This document shows positions 47,558 to 58,328 of a stretch of 64,000 nucleotides of DNA, one piece after another. The DNA lies in NCBI RefSeq assembly GCF_905221025.1, contig NZ_CAJNBL010000024.1:30518-94517 (forward strand). The letters run 5' to 3'. This stretch comes from Candidatus Nitrotoga fabula (GTDB lineage Bacteria > Pseudomonadota > Gammaproteobacteria > Burkholderiales > Gallionellaceae). A program made the position numbers and the translations under genes. The notes below the pieces were generated by a model. It was not told the origin of the DNA. It did not search any database and saw only the letters and a program-made list of their open reading frames with translations. Numbering within the stretch: the first letter of the stretch is position 1; each line of letters starts with the position of its first letter.

Positions 47558-48366
47558 TGTGAATTCCCCAGTTCGTCGCCTATTTCTTTGGAACGTCTGG
47601 CAGCAGCATTTACAGCCTCAATGATATGTTTTTTGACCGAATGGTTTTCCATGGTGCGTATAGCTTGTTCGGTCGTGCCATTTTTGGAAGTGACACGTTC
47701 CCGAAGTATACGCACGTCATCGCTGCTTACATCGGCAAGTTTGGATGCGCCGATAAAGGTATGGAGAGCTAAATGCCGTGCTGTTTCGTGGTCGAAGCCA
47801 AGTTCTACGGCTGCCTGCTGCAGTGCTTCAATAAAATAAAATACATAGGCTGGGCCGCTACCAGAAATCGCAGTAAGGCCGTCCATCATCGTTTCATTTT
47901 CTAGCCAAATAGTGCTCCCAACTGCAGCAAGTATTTTTTGCGCTGTGTAACGGAGTTCCGTGTTTACCTGGGGTAATGCGTATAAACCGGTTATTCCAGT
48001 TTGTATCATTGCAGGTGTATTGGGCATGGCGCGTACAATATTTTGTGTATCCAGCCAGAGTGCCAAATCAGTGGCCCGGATACCCGCTGCAATAGAGATG
48101 AGCAATTGTCCGGATAATAATGGTGCCAGGTTGGCAGCAACTTCATGGAGTTGCTGCGGTTTGACCGCCAAGATAATCACATTGCTTCCTGCGATTCCTT
48201 CTTTCAGTCCGGTTACGACGCGCACGCCAAATTCATGCTGTAATTTCGCATGGCTGCTGATATTGATTTCGACAACGCATATTTGTGTGGCATTGAAGCC
48301 CTGTTTAAGCATTCCGCCAATCAGTGCAGACGCCATGTTGCCGCCACCGACAAAACAAACCATCAT
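47551..48366 (-). CDS. proC: Pyrroline-5-carboxylate reductase
   Basis: Final enzyme of proline synthesis, NAD(P)H-dependent. Rossmann start VCFVGGGNMASALIGG, PNTPAMIQTGITGLY, and the C-terminal signature GPAYVFYFIEALQQAAVELG with LRERVTSKNGTTEQA. 271 residues. ATGA-type overlap with the upstream yggS and overlap with yggT. Confidence 0.95.
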   Translation of the reverse strand: MMVCFVGGGNMASALIGGMLKQGFNATQICVVEINISSHAKLQHEFGVRVVTGLKEGIAGSNVIILAVKPQQLHEVAANLAPLLSGQLLISIAAGIRATDLALWLDTQNIVRAMPNTPAMIQTGITGLYALPQVNTELRYTAQKILAAVGSTIWLENETMMDGLTAISGSGPAYVFYFIEALQQAAVELGFDHETARHLALHTFIGASKLADVSSDDVRILRERVTSKNGTTEQAIRTMENHSVKKHIIEAVNAAARRSKEIGDELGNSQC

Positions 48367-49061
48367 TGATTTTCTCCGTAAATTCTTTCACCAAAGATTG
48401 CTCTGCCGATGCGCACGATGGTTGCACCTTCAAGTATTGCCGCGCAAAGATCATGTGACATTCCCATTGATAAAGTATCTAAAGATAGTCCTAGTTTGTT
48501 GATCTGGCGCATTAGCTGATGTAGTTTAAAAAATGGGATGCGTTGGGTTTCAGGTTCTTCTGCTGGCGCCGGGATGGTCATCAGTCCGCGCAATTTTAGT
48601 TGTGGCAAACGCGCTACAGCCAGTGCCAATTCCGTTACTTCTTCAGGGGCGATGCCGCTTTTGCTGTCTTCTCCACTTACATTAACCTGTATGCATATAT
48701 TGAGCGGTGGCAAATTTGAGGGCCGCTGTTTAGACAGGCGTTCAGCGATTTTCAAACGGTCAAGACTGTGCACCCATGTAAAGTGTGCAGATACAGCGCG
48801 TGTTTTATTGCTCTGTACTGGCCCGATGAAATGCCATTGCAGTGGCAGATCGCGCGTCAGTTCAATTTTATTGATGGCTTCCTGAATATAGCTTTCTCCG
48901 AAAGCAAGTTGTCCGGCTTGGTGCGCCTCACGTACCGCATCAGCAGAAAATCCCTTACTTACGGCCACTAATTCGATATTTTCTTTTTGTCGATGAGCCA
49001 TACGCGCTGCTTGAGCTATGGCATCATGGACTGCCTGCAAATTTGAAATAATTCTGGTCAT
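48363..49061 (-). CDS. yggS: PLP homeostasis protein (YggS/PROSC family)
   Basis: Binds pyridoxal phosphate without known enzymatic activity and influences vitamin B6 and amino-acid balance. The fold-type III barrel shows [16 protein letters not shown] with the PLP lysine, [28 protein letters not shown] and SMGMSHDL. 232 residues. First gene of the yggS-proC-yggT-yggU string. Confidence 0.94.
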   Translation of the reverse strand: MTRIISNLQAVHDAIAQAARMAHRQKENIELVAVSKGFSADAVREAHQAGQLAFGESYIQEAINKIELTRDLPLQWHFIGPVQSNKTRAVSAHFTWVHSLDRLKIAERLSKQRPSNLPPLNICIQVNVSGEDSKSGIAPEEVTELALAVARLPQLKLRGLMTIPAPAEEPETQRIPFFKLHQLMRQINKLGLSLDTLSMGMSHDLCAAILEGATIVRIGRAIFGERIYGENQ

Positions 49062-49386
49062 AATGAATTAGGTGGCTGAGTGTTTTGCTTAGTGTCTTTT
49101 TCCTGCACTTTGTGTTGTAAATTTACCGAGATTATATATAAACATTTCAGCATGACTTGTTTTTGATGTTCAATGCAATATATTTATTCGTTTTTGTGCG
49201 AATCGGATGGTTGTGCTGTGGGGGGGTTACTGGTTGATGCTAGGCAGGTTGCCGAGGTTTTACATGTGTCGGGTGGTAGCTAAGATGGGATTGCTGGATG
49301 CGATGATAGGCAGTGGATCAGGATGTCGGGAGATAAGTGGCAGGTTTTTTACAGGCCGGCAAGTTAAATTTTTATGTGAGGCACGA
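49062..49386. other. Non-coding region upstream of yggS
   Basis: 325 bp between the ttcA stop and the yggS start on the same strand. No gene or RNA recognised; the part near 49070-49200 is AT-rich and would contain the yggS promoter. Confidence 0.4.
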
Positions 49387-50250
49387 TCAATTTCCATCAA
49401 ACGCGATATCACCTTCCCCTAAGAAGTTTTCCATGTTGATATTTTTGAAATTAAAAAGATTGCTGTCCATAAGGTGGGATGGCTTAATATTTTGCATGGC
49501 TGTAAAGATGGACTGTGTGCGACCGGGGTACTGACGTTCCCAGGAAGCTAACATTTCCTTGATATTCTGGCGTTGTAAGTTTTCCTGTGAGCCGCACAAA
49601 TTGCATGGAATGATTGGGAATTTCATGGCGCGGGCAAAATATGCAATATCTTTTTCTGCACAATACGCCAGTGGGCGAATTACAATATGCTCACCTTTAT
49701 CAGTAACTAGTTTGGGTGGCATAGCCTTGAGTTTTCCGCCGAAGAAAATGTTTAGGAACAAGGTTTCTATCATATCGTCCCGATGGTGCCCCAGTGCAAT
49801 TTTGTTTGCCCCCAGTTCACCGGCTATGCGATAGATGATGCCGCGACGCAAGCGGGAGCAGAGTGAACAGGTAGTTTTCCCTGTGGAAATTTTTTCTTTA
49901 ACAATGGAATAAGTATCCTGGGTTTCAATCCGGTACTCGATGCCTATTGATTTGAAATAATTCGGTAATACGTGCTCGGGGAAACCCGGTTGTTTTTGAT
50001 CGAGATTCATTGCGATAAGACGAAAGTCGATTGGTGCGCGTTTTTGCAGCGTACGCAGAATTTCCAGCAGAGTGTATGAGTCTTTGCCACCCGACATGCA
50101 CACCATGATGGTGTCGCCTTCTTCAATCATGTTGAAGTCCCCCACAGCACGGCCAACTTGCTGTTCCAGCCGTCCGCGAAGGCGGTTGAAGTTTCCGGAA
50201 TGATGTTCAAATTGGATAGGTTTTATAATGTCATTCATATTGTTTTTCAA
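49387..50250 (-). CDS. ttcA: tRNA 2-thiocytidine biosynthesis protein TtcA
   Basis: Fe-S-dependent enzyme thiolating C32 of tRNAs. PP-loop ATP site SGGKDS (53-58), cluster cysteines in [12 protein letters not shown] and NLCGSQ, and [12 protein letters not shown]. 287 residues. It would draw sulfur from the IscS encoded at 27530-28693. Start codon overlaps the stop of the upstream reductase gene by four bases. Confidence 0.94.
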   Translation of the reverse strand: MKNNMNDIIKPIQFEHHSGNFNRLRGRLEQQVGRAVGDFNMIEEGDTIMVCMSGGKDSYTLLEILRTLQKRAPIDFRLIAMNLDQKQPGFPEHVLPNYFKSIGIEYRIETQDTYSIVKEKISTGKTTCSLCSRLRRGIIYRIAGELGANKIALGHHRDDMIETLFLNIFFGGKLKAMPPKLVTDKGEHIVIRPLAYCAEKDIAYFARAMKFPIIPCNLCGSQENLQRQNIKEMLASWERQYPGRTQSIFTAMQNIKPSHLMDSNLFNFKNINMENFLGEGDIAFDGN

Positions 50251-50987
50251 AGGTGGACACTGCGCCCGCCATCTACCGAAATAATTTGTCCGGTAATATA
50301 GGGAGCATCATTTAATAAAAATGATACCGTACGTGCGATGTCTTCGGGTTCGCCCTCCCGTTTAAGCAGGGTTTGTCCGATGATTTGTCTCCGCAGTGTC
50401 TCATTGCCCCATTCTGCGTTTTCAGGCCACACAATGACGCCGGGAGAAATCGCATTGACGCGGACCTGCGGTGCCAGCTCCTGTGCCAGAGCCCGTGTGA
50501 GTGCTGCCAAGCCGCCTTTTGCGATGTTGTATAGCAAATGCCCGTGCATGGGACGTTCGGCATGGATATCCACTATGTTCACTATGGCGCCATGATTGCG
50601 CCGTAACTCTTTTGCTGCCGCCTGTGCGAGCAGTAATGGAGCTTTGAGGTTGGTCCCGATCAGGTCGTTCCAGTTCTGATCATTCACTTCGTCCAATGAC
50701 GTCGCGAAAAAACTGGAGGCATTGTTAACTAACCCATCCAGGCGCCCAAAGTGATCGATGGTTTTTTCCACTAAGCTGAAGATGGCTTGCGGATCCAATA
50801 GGTCGGCTTGGATATGCAATGAAGAATCAGGGCGCAGAGCCCTCAGACTGGAATGCAAAGTTGCTGCATCCAGTGAGGAGGAGCGGTAATGCAGAGCGAT
50901 GCTTGCCCCTGCTGCATGCAGTCTGCGGCATATTGCAGCCCCAACGCGTTTTGCTCCTCCTGTGACTAATACTACTTTACCTTGCAC
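50247..50987 (-). CDS. Short-chain dehydrogenase, pteridine-reductase-like
   Basis: NAD(P)H-dependent SDR of 246 residues. TGGAKRVG cofactor loop near the N-terminus, NNASSF, and YNIAKGG catalytic Tyr/Lys; the TGGAKR pattern and C-terminal [11 protein letters not shown] favour the pteridine reductase/FolM group. The start is taken as GTG 50987, with GGAGAG at 50997-50992 as ribosome site and the usual (M)[11 protein letters not shown]-terminus. An in-frame ATG at 51044 would put the start inside the divergent gene's start codon. Confidence 0.85.
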   Translation of the reverse strand: MQGKVVLVTGGAKRVGAAICRRLHAAGASIALHYRSSSLDAATLHSSLRALRPDSSLHIQADLLDPQAIFSLVEKTIDHFGRLDGLVNNASSFFATSLDEVNDQNWNDLIGTNLKAPLLLAQAAAKELRRNHGAIVNIVDIHAERPMHGHLLYNIAKGGLAALTRALAQELAPQVRVNAISPGVIVWPENAEWGNETLRRQIIGQTLLKREGEPEDIARTVSFLLNDAPYITGQIISVDGGRSVHL

Positions 50988-51042
50988 CGAACTCTCCACT
51001 AAACTTGCAGCCTGCAATTTAACACATCCCAATTTTTCAATC

Positions 51043-52194
51043 ATGCTTTCACTGCCAGTCCCCTCCCCGGAGTCTCAAGCGCACAGCGACGAATTGCGTG
51101 ATCTGATTCATCAGGAAATCGCGTTGCAGGGCGGATGGATTCAGTTTGCGCGTTTTATGGAACTGGCCTTGTATGCACCTGGGCTGGGCTATTACAGTAC
51201 CGGGACGTGTAAGTTGGGTGAGGCCGGAGATTTTGTCACCGCGCCAGAAATTTCATCATTGTTTGGTTGTACCCTTGCACTGCAACTAATTGAAATCATG
51301 CCACAGACTGCGCTGCATATCATTGAACTTGGTGCAGGCAGTGGCAAGTTGGCTGCTGATGTATTGAGCGAGCTGGAAAGGAGGGGGCGCCTGCCAGTGC
51401 GTTACGATATATTGGAAGTCAGCCCTGATTTGCGTGACCGGCAGCAGAAACTGCTGAAAAGGCGCGTGCCTCATTTAATTGACCGCATACACTGGTTGGA
51501 TGCGCTGCCAGAAAGCATTTCCGGGGTGCTAATTGCCAATGAAGTGCTGGATGCGCTGCCGGTTCATCTTGTGAGCTGGACAGATGCAAATATTCTTGAG
51601 CGCGGTGTGGCGAGCATGGGGAAAAATTTTGTTTGGGAGGAACGTCTGCTGGAGAACTCAAGATTAAAAGAACTTGCTCAGCAGATTAATGCCCCCGATG
51701 GGATGATCAGTGAAATATCGCTTGCTGTCCGAGGTTTGGTTACCAGTCTGAGCGAGCGTCTGGAACAGGGATTGCTGCTGTTCATTGATTATGGGTTTGG
51801 CTCCCGCGAATATTATCATCCGCAGCGTACCCAAGGCACTCTTGTGTGCCATTATCGTCATCGTGTACATGATGACCCGTTCTTCATGCCAGGCCTGCAG
51901 GACATAACATCGCATGTGGATTTTACCGCGGTTGCAGAAACGGCAATGGACTCAGGGCTATGCTTGTACGGATATACTACTCAAGCCTGTTTTTTGATCA
52001 ATGCCGGGATTGTCAACCTGTTGTCTGAAACCAATCCTGAAAATACTCGGGACTATCTGTCGCTTTCTGCCCAGCTGCAAAAACTGACCAGTCCTGCCGA
52101 AATGGGAGAGCTGTTTAAAGTAATCGCTGTGGGTAAAGGGGTGAATGTGCCCTTGTGTGGGTTTGCTACCGGGGATAAGTCACGTTATTTATAG
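51043..52194 (+). CDS. SAM-dependent methyltransferase, MidA/NDUFAF7 family
   Basis: 383 residues. N-terminal FARFMELALYAPGLGYYSTG, SAM loop IELGAGSGKLAADVL, IANEVLDALPVH and IDYGFGSREYYHPQR are diagnostic of the family that in mitochondria dimethylates an arginine of complex I. ATG 51043 lies at the beginning of the conserved region; a longer frame from 50899 would run antisense through the reductase gene. The bacterial substrate is not established. Confidence 0.88.
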   Translation: MLSLPVPSPESQAHSDELRDLIHQEIALQGGWIQFARFMELALYAPGLGYYSTGTCKLGEAGDFVTAPEISSLFGCTLALQLIEIMPQTALHIIELGAGSGKLAADVLSELERRGRLPVRYDILEVSPDLRDRQQKLLKRRVPHLIDRIHWLDALPESISGVLIANEVLDALPVHLVSWTDANILERGVASMGKNFVWEERLLENSRLKELAQQINAPDGMISEISLAVRGLVTSLSERLEQGLLLFIDYGFGSREYYHPQRTQGTLVCHYRHRVHDDPFFMPGLQDITSHVDFTAVAETAMDSGLCLYGYTTQACFLINAGIVNLLSETNPENTRDYLSLSAQLQKLTSPAEMGELFKVIAVGKGVNVPLCGFATGDKSRYL

Positions 52195-52403
52195 GAGTTA
52201 CATACTTTCAATAAATCAAAAACCGTGTTGCAGACTAATTGACATGTCATGTTCCTAACTTTAAGAGGTTTTTGGTAATGGATAAATTGAATAGGTTCTT
52301 GAAGGTTAGAGTTTGCCGTAAGCAATGGCGATAAAGGGGATGGCAGATTCTGTTGCGTGTTGGATGCCTGAACGAATTGTTTTCAAATCAGGAAAGACAG
52401 TAC

Positions 52404-54926
52404 TTATTTTGGGGTTGTGGATTTTCTGGTACGGGTCATCTTTTGGGGCGTAACACTTTTTTTCCTGGTCGTGGTCTTCTTTAGAGGTGATCCTTTGGCA
52501 ATCCTGGCTTCCAGCAGAGCCAATCCTTCTTCCAAGGTAATTTCTTCAGGGGATAAATCTTTAGGAATAGTTGCATTAATTTTCCCATGTTTTACGTAAG
52601 GACCATAACGGCCAAGGCATATTTCCAACGGTTTGTGATCTACAGGATGTTCCCCAAGTTCTTTTAATACTGTATTGGATGCTTTTGCTTGGGACAATAA
52701 TTCAACTGCGCGATCCAATTGTATGGTGAATACGCTGTCTTCTTTGGGTATGGATTTGAATTTTCCATTATGTCCGATATAAGGTCCGAAGCGCCCAATG
52801 TTCACGATTACCTTTTTGCCGCTCTCAGGATGGAATCCGAGTTCTCTGGGGAGTTGCAGTAATTGGTTGGCGGTAGCCAGATCTGCATTTTCCACGGGCA
52901 AATCCTTCGGCCAGGAAACCCTTTTGGGTTTTATTTTGGTTTCGGTTTTCACTTCGCCAAGTTGAACATAGTAGCCGTATGGGCCGCGTAACAAGAGCAC
53001 CACTAAACCGCTGGCCTGGTCAAATCCAAGTTCTTTGCGTGATTCTTCGGCGTTGTCCTCAGTCAGGTTCCGTGTGTAATCGCACTCTGGATAGGCTGTG
53101 CAGCCAATGAAATTTCCTCGTTTCCCTAACCGGGTAGCTAAAGGTTTGCCACATTTTGGGCAGATTTCCTCTATTAATTCTTGGGTTACATCTTTGCGTT
53201 CGATGTTCTTTTTGTCATGTACAAGAGCAGAAAAGGGATGCCAGAAATCGTTTAGTACCGGGATCCAGTCACGTTTTCCGTCGGAAATTTCATCCAGTTC
53301 GTTTTCCATTTGCGCCGTAAATCCGTAATCCACGTAGCGAGTAAAATGCTCTGTGAGGAAACGTATGACCACCCGTCCAACGTCAGTGGGTTTGAAGCGC
53401 TTTTTTTCAAGTACCGCATATTCACGAGCTTGCAATGTGGAAATGATGCTGGCATATGTAGATGGGCGCCCTATACCATGCTCTTCAAGGGTTTTTACCA
53501 GGCTGGCTTCGGAAAAACGTGGTGGCGGCTGAGTAAAATGTTGTTCTCCGTATAATTTGTCTAGGGGAATGGTTTCTCCCTCGGCCAGCGGGGGTAATTT
53601 TTTGTTCTCGTCATCCTCTGTGTCATCGGTGCTTTCTTGATAAACCGCGATAAAGCCTGGGAATAGTAGCGTTTGACCGGTGGCACGAAACAGGGTGTCT
53701 TCTTCTCCCAAGCAAATATCAAGGCTGACGGTATCGAAGCGAGCGGGAGCTAGTTGACATGCAAGCGTTCGCTTCCAGATCATTTCGTATAGCCTTGCCT
53801 GATCAATGGTCAGAAATTCCTTGATGTCATCTGGAGTGCGTACAATTGAAGTTGGGCGTATTGCTTCATGTGCTTCTTGCGCGTTTTTGGTTTTGCTTTT
53901 ATAGGTCAAAGCAGTTTTGGGCAAATATTCCTGGGCAAATTGTCCAGCGATATAATCGCGGATTTCCTTTATGGCTTCCTGTGCCAGCGTGACTGAGTCG
54001 GTACGCATGTAAGTGATTAGCCCAATGGTTTGACCACCGATGTCAATTCCCTCATAAAGCTGTTGGGCAATACGCATAGTGCGGTCGGTTGGTATTCCCA
54101 ACTTGCGGGCAGATTCCTGCTGCATTGTGGATGTAGTAAATGGAGCGGCGGCATGACGCAGTTTTGTCTTTTTCTCGACTCGCGCAACCCGCGGCGGATG
54201 TTTGGCTGCACTAATATAGTCAAAGATTTTACGGTATTCTGTTTCATTTTCAATATCCAGTTGTCCAAGTTTTTTTCCTTGATACTGGAATAGTCTGGCA
54301 GTAAATGGCTGGTCATTTTTATGGCTGTCTAGATGCACTGTCCAGTATTCCTGCGAACGGAATGCTTCAATTTCTAATTCTCGTTCTACAATAAGACGTA
54401 ATGCAGGACTTTGAACGCGCCCGGCAGAAAGTCCTGGGCGGATTTTCCGCCAAAGCAGAGGAGAAAGGTTGAAGCCAACCAGGTAATCTAGTGCACGGCG
54501 CGCTTGCTGTGCATTGACTAGGGGAATCGAAATTTCACGTGGATGTTCGATTGCTTCAAGTACAGCTGATCGGGTGATTTCATAAAAAGCAACCCGTTGC
54601 ACGGTTTTATGTTTTAGGGTGCGTTTTTCTTTAAGTATTTCAGCTACGTGCCAGGCAATGGCTTCGCCTTCACGGTCAGGATCCGGTGCCAGATAGATGT
54701 GATCTGCTTTAGCGGCAGCTTTGGCGATGGCCTCGATATGTTTGCTGTTGCGTGCAATAACTTCATATTGCATTGCGAAGCCATGTTCTGGGTCGATTGC
54801 TCCCGCTTTAGGTATCAGATCCCGTACATGACCATAGGTTGCCAGTATTTCAAAATCTTGCCCCAGATATTTTTTCAGCGTTGTGGCTTTGGCCGGAGAC
54901 TCAACGATTAGAAGGTTGCTCGCCAT
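52404..54926 (-). CDS. topA: DNA topoisomerase I
   Basis: Type IA enzyme relaxing negative supercoils. Toprim domain IVESPAKATTLKKYLG and DPDREGEAIAWH, active-site Y306 in GLITYMRTDS, one C4 zinc finger (CPKCG and CTAYPEC), then C-terminal topoisomerase repeats such as LGRYGPYVKHGK, and a Lys/Thr/Arg-rich tail. 840 residues, close to the usual betaproteobacterial size. It follows smg by 15 bp. Confidence 0.97.
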   Translation of the reverse strand: MASNLLIVESPAKATTLKKYLGQDFEILATYGHVRDLIPKAGAIDPEHGFAMQYEVIARNSKHIEAIAKAAAKADHIYLAPDPDREGEAIAWHVAEILKEKRTLKHKTVQRVAFYEITRSAVLEAIEHPREISIPLVNAQQARRALDYLVGFNLSPLLWRKIRPGLSAGRVQSPALRLIVERELEIEAFRSQEYWTVHLDSHKNDQPFTARLFQYQGKKLGQLDIENETEYRKIFDYISAAKHPPRVARVEKKTKLRHAAAPFTTSTMQQESARKLGIPTDRTMRIAQQLYEGIDIGGQTIGLITYMRTDSVTLAQEAIKEIRDYIAGQFAQEYLPKTALTYKSKTKNAQEAHEAIRPTSIVRTPDDIKEFLTIDQARLYEMIWKRTLACQLAPARFDTVSLDICLGEEDTLFRATGQTLLFPGFIAVYQESTDDTEDDENKKLPPLAEGETIPLDKLYGEQHFTQPPPRFSEASLVKTLEEHGIGRPSTYASIISTLQAREYAVLEKKRFKPTDVGRVVIRFLTEHFTRYVDYGFTAQMENELDEISDGKRDWIPVLNDFWHPFSALVHDKKNIERKDVTQELIEEICPKCGKPLATRLGKRGNFIGCTAYPECDYTRNLTEDNAEESRKELGFDQASGLVVLLLRGPYGYYVQLGEVKTETKIKPKRVSWPKDLPVENADLATANQLLQLPRELGFHPESGKKVIVNIGRFGPYIGHNGKFKSIPKEDSVFTIQLDRAVELLSQAKASNTVLKELGEHPVDHKPLEICLGRYGPYVKHGKINATIPKDLSPEEITLEEGLALLEARIAKGSPLKKTTTRKKSVTPQKMTRTRKSTTPK

Positions 54927-54941
54927 GGTTTTTTAAGATGT

Positions 54942-55397
54942 TTAATGTAAGCGGATGGAATCGGCTGGAGACAGGAGGTCTTCGATTATTAGAGGATCTA
55001 GATCCTGACGTTGATTCCATAACACCATGAGAACGATGAGTTTGATTTTGTCGAGAGGTAGGTTTTCACGGTTCAGGGCAAATGCACGATCCAGAATCAT
55101 TTCACGCTCTACAGGGGTAATGATTTTGCTTTGTTCCCAGAATGTAAGGAAACAGCGTACATCATAGCTAATACGCTTCATTTCGATGGCCGCGTAAAAA
55201 CGTCCGTTGCTTCCGTTAATGGCGGATGGATAATCTGCTTTGTTTAATTGTTCCAGACCAGACAGCCAGGTGAGAGCAAGATGAATATCTTCATTGTCAA
55301 ATCCGGCAGCAGAAAGTTTGCGGGATAGCTTGTCAGAATTGGGGTAGGTACCGGAATGGAAATAGCTTTCGAATAAAAACATTAAAATATCAAACAT
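54942..55397 (-). CDS. smg: Smg family protein (DUF494)
   Basis: 151 residues, begins MFDILMFLFESYFHSG and ends with REMILDRAFALNRENLPLDKIKLIVLMVLWN-type helices characteristic of the family. Function unknown; always near dprA and topA in proteobacteria, as here (dprA-smg-topA). Confidence 0.92.
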   Translation of the reverse strand: MFDILMFLFESYFHSGTYPNSDKLSRKLSAAGFDNEDIHLALTWLSGLEQLNKADYPSAINGSNGRFYAAIEMKRISYDVRCFLTFWEQSKIITPVEREMILDRAFALNRENLPLDKIKLIVLMVLWNQRQDLDPLIIEDLLSPADSIRLH

Positions 55398-55655
55398 AAT
55401 ACGCCGATAAGATCCATTGTTGATTGAAATTAAAAGAAAAGTCTGCCGTCCTGTTACGATTTACTATCGGTTTTTTCAGTCTGGTCATTTAGTAAAGCAG
55501 GTTAATTCTACTGTTATGGTTTAGTAGCGAGTAAATTTTTAAGATTGGTGAAAAACCGGATCAGGGCGGTGCCAAGGGTTATCTGCCATGAATCGTTGCG
55601 TGTGTACCATTTCCTAGGATAGATTACCTTATTATTTTTTGAGTTTTTGAAATAT

Positions 55656-56729
55656 TTAGCGTAAACGTTGGTACAGTCCGCCTGGTAAAGTTGCAACGCT
55701 CCCATCCATTTCAAGTTGTAACAGAATGGCGGATAGTGCTTCAATCGTCAAGCCGCTGCGCTGGCTTAAGCTGTCTAAGTCTACTGGATCAAACCCTAGA
55801 TGCGTTAATAACTGCAAATGGTTTTTTTCGGGTGTCGTTGATTCGAGGATGACTTTAGTGGAACCTTCCCTCAGTTCATCAAGGATATCCTGCGCACATT
55901 CGACCAGCTTAGCGCCTTGCTTGATCAAATGATGACAACCTTTGGCTTGGGGTGAGTGGATTGACCCGGGAAGAGCGAATACCTCACGACCTTGTTCTAA
56001 TGCCATACGCGCGGTAATCAGTGAACCACTTTGCATGGAGGCTTCGATTACCAGGCACCCCAGACTCAAGCCACTGATAATGCGGTTGCGGCGTGGAAAA
56101 TTTGCTGCAATTGGTGGCGTACCAAGTGGATACTCGGATATCAATGCCCCATCGGCACCCAATCGGTGAGCCAGCTCCCGGTTGGCTGCCGGGTAAACTT
56201 TGTCCAGTCCGGTTCCAATTATTCCTATACTGGAACCGTTCTCTTGAAGGCCTCCAATATGTGCAGCGGCGTCTATGCCGTGTGCCATGCCGCTGACGAT
56301 GCACAGGCCGGTGCTGCTTGCAGCCCGCGCAAAAATCTCCGCGTTATACAGCCCGGATGGAGTGGCGTTGCGACTCCCGACTATGGCGAGTGCCGCGCTA
56401 TTGAGCAACTCGGTTCGCCCCTTTACATACAATAGCGTGGGGGGGTCAGAGATATTGAGTAATGCTTGTGGATAATTTTGATCAGCCAAGGTGACAATGT
56501 GATTCTGTGGGTCGTCAAGCCATCTGATAATGGGGGAAATAACTTTTTCGTCGATACCTTGCGCGATCACTGCCGCAATTGCCGGGCGAACTATTTTCTG
56601 AAGATCCTGTGCCGGTGCCGAGAAGATGCGAGCTGGGTTGCCATAGATTTTTAACAGGCGGCGCAAACCTTCGTTTCCTAAGCCCTGAATCTGGTGCAGA
56701 GTCAGCCATGAAGCGAGTTCAGTATTCAT
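55656..56729 (-). CDS. dprA: DNA processing protein DprA
   Basis: Loads RecA on incoming single-stranded DNA during transformation. Rossmann-like core with VGSRNATPSGLYNA, IVSGMAHGIDAAAHIGGL and SEYPLGTPPIAANFPRRNRIISGLS (split over two strands); C-terminal winged helix from about 300. 357 residues. Followed after 258 bp by smg on the same strand. Confidence 0.95.
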   Translation of the reverse strand: MNTELASWLTLHQIQGLGNEGLRRLLKIYGNPARIFSAPAQDLQKIVRPAIAAVIAQGIDEKVISPIIRWLDDPQNHIVTLADQNYPQALLNISDPPTLLYVKGRTELLNSAALAIVGSRNATPSGLYNAEIFARAASSTGLCIVSGMAHGIDAAAHIGGLQENGSSIGIIGTGLDKVYPAANRELAHRLGADGALISEYPLGTPPIAANFPRRNRIISGLSLGCLVIEASMQSGSLITARMALEQGREVFALPGSIHSPQAKGCHHLIKQGAKLVECAQDILDELREGSTKVILESTTPEKNHLQLLTHLGFDPVDLDSLSQRSGLTIEALSAILLQLEMDGSVATLPGGLYQRLR

Positions 56730-57710
56730 ATTTACTTCAGTAATGAAGAGTCCATTACGTTGGCGTGTGCAACATATGTGTTGTCAGGGGTTTTGTGCCG
56801 CCGTTCCAGTTTGAATCACAGAGATATATTGCATTAATCAAAGTACAGCGCAGCGCTTCAAGGTATATCATAAAAGTTTCATGGGATATGAGGTTTGGTT
56901 TCATATTTCCATTATCTCTGAGTATGAAGTGTGTCTGAAAGATTATTTTCAAATTTGTGAACAATGGCAGGAATAATTTGGATTGTTGTTTTGTATTTTC
57001 GGTGTCTGCAATGGTCGAGTTTCAAAATTATTTCCCAGTTTTCATGTAAATCGTGGCATTCCGCGAGTGTTAAATTTTTCAGGCTTTATGAAGTTTGGAG
57101 AAGTTTCCCGGGTAGTTGATTTTCATTGATATCCCTAAGCATTGCGATGTTTTTCTGGATGGTTCATTGGCAAATTCGCGCCGGGAATCCTGGATGAACT
57201 GTGTAATTTATATTTTATCGAATCCGCTCATAACAGGGAAAAGTCGTTCATGATAATATTGGTTTTTAATGGCCGTATCTTTACTTTAGTTATGATCGAG
57301 GTTGCCTGTTGCAGGCTTTCCCCAAGTTTTAAAAATTAACATATACATATATTTGCATGGTAAGACTTTGCGATTTGAAAGAGTCGAACTTTTGACTGTT
57401 TGATTAGCCGAATCAAAAGCTAGTGGTTGTCAGTGAATGCGTTAATAGCAGAGGCGATACCTCCTGGTTTGTCAGGAGAAAATTGTGCACCGCATGGCCA
57501 TTTTCAATTCTGGCAGGAAACCTGATATGAGCGGAATTCCGGTATATGTGGATGGGGTTTATTCTGGCTAGAGATATAACGTTATTATTGGGAAAATTGC
57601 CCAATTGCATAAAAATGGGATCTGGTTTATAGAATGCAAGCAGAAAAACATGACGTTTTGGAATCCGTTTGTTATTGTTTCCTAGAATACCTTTAACTTG
57701 GCAAGCGATT
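56730..57710. other. Longest gene-free gap of the window
   Basis: About 980 AT-rich bases between the divergent dprA and def genes. All frames are short and without resemblance. It holds a 7-bp hairpin (TTTGATT/AATCAAA, 57399-57417). In relatives a LysM-protein gene often lies beside dprA; no trace of LysM motifs was seen. It may be decayed coding DNA or hold an unrecognised RNA. Confidence 0.4.
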
Positions 57711-58214
57711 ATGGCAATTTTACAAATATTGCAATATCCAGATGAACGGCTGCATAACGTTGCAGCGTCAGTAGATCATATAACCGATGATATTCGGAAA
57801 CTAGTCTCGGATATGGCCGAAACAATGTACGCTGCGCCAGGAATAGGACTGGCAGCTACCCAGGTGGATGTACATCGGCAAATCATCGTGATTGATATTT
57901 CCGAGACCCGGGACCAACTAATGGTATTTGTTAACCCGGAGATTGTCACTTGTAGTGGTGAATGCATGTACGAGGAGGGGTGCTTGTCCGTTCCCGGAAT
58001 TTATGAAAAGGTTCGTCGTGCTGAACATGTTTCTGTGCGTGCCCGGAACTTGCAGGGTGATGTTTTTACGCTGGAAGCGGATGGATTGTTGGCGATCTGT
58101 ATCCAGCATGAGATGGATCACCTGAAAGGCAAAGTTTTTGTCGAATATCTTTCTCCGCTCAAACAGTCCCGGCTAAGGGCTAAGCTCAAGAAGCATCGCA
58201 GGGAAACGATGTAA
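57711..58214 (+). CDS. def: Peptide deformylase
   Basis: Metallohydrolase removing formyl groups from nascent proteins. Motif 1 GIGLAATQ (44-51), motif 2 EEGCLSVPG with metal ligand C91, motif 3 [10 protein letters not shown] with H133, E134 and H137. 167 residues from ATG 57711; an earlier in-frame start at 57669 adds unrelated residues. fmt follows, so formylation and deformylation genes are adjacent as usual. Confidence 0.96.
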   Translation: MAILQILQYPDERLHNVAASVDHITDDIRKLVSDMAETMYAAPGIGLAATQVDVHRQIIVIDISETRDQLMVFVNPEIVTCSGECMYEEGCLSVPGIYEKVRRAEHVSVRARNLQGDVFTLEADGLLAICIQHEMDHLKGKVFVEYLSPLKQSRLRAKLKKHRRETM

Positions 58215-58328
58215 CGAGATAATTACACTAATTTGGCAAATGCAAGTGGGGCATTCCGTATTGGTTCTTTCTTACTATTCATTGCAGAGAGCGAAACGCA
58301 ATGATTCGAATTTTAAGGTATTCATATA

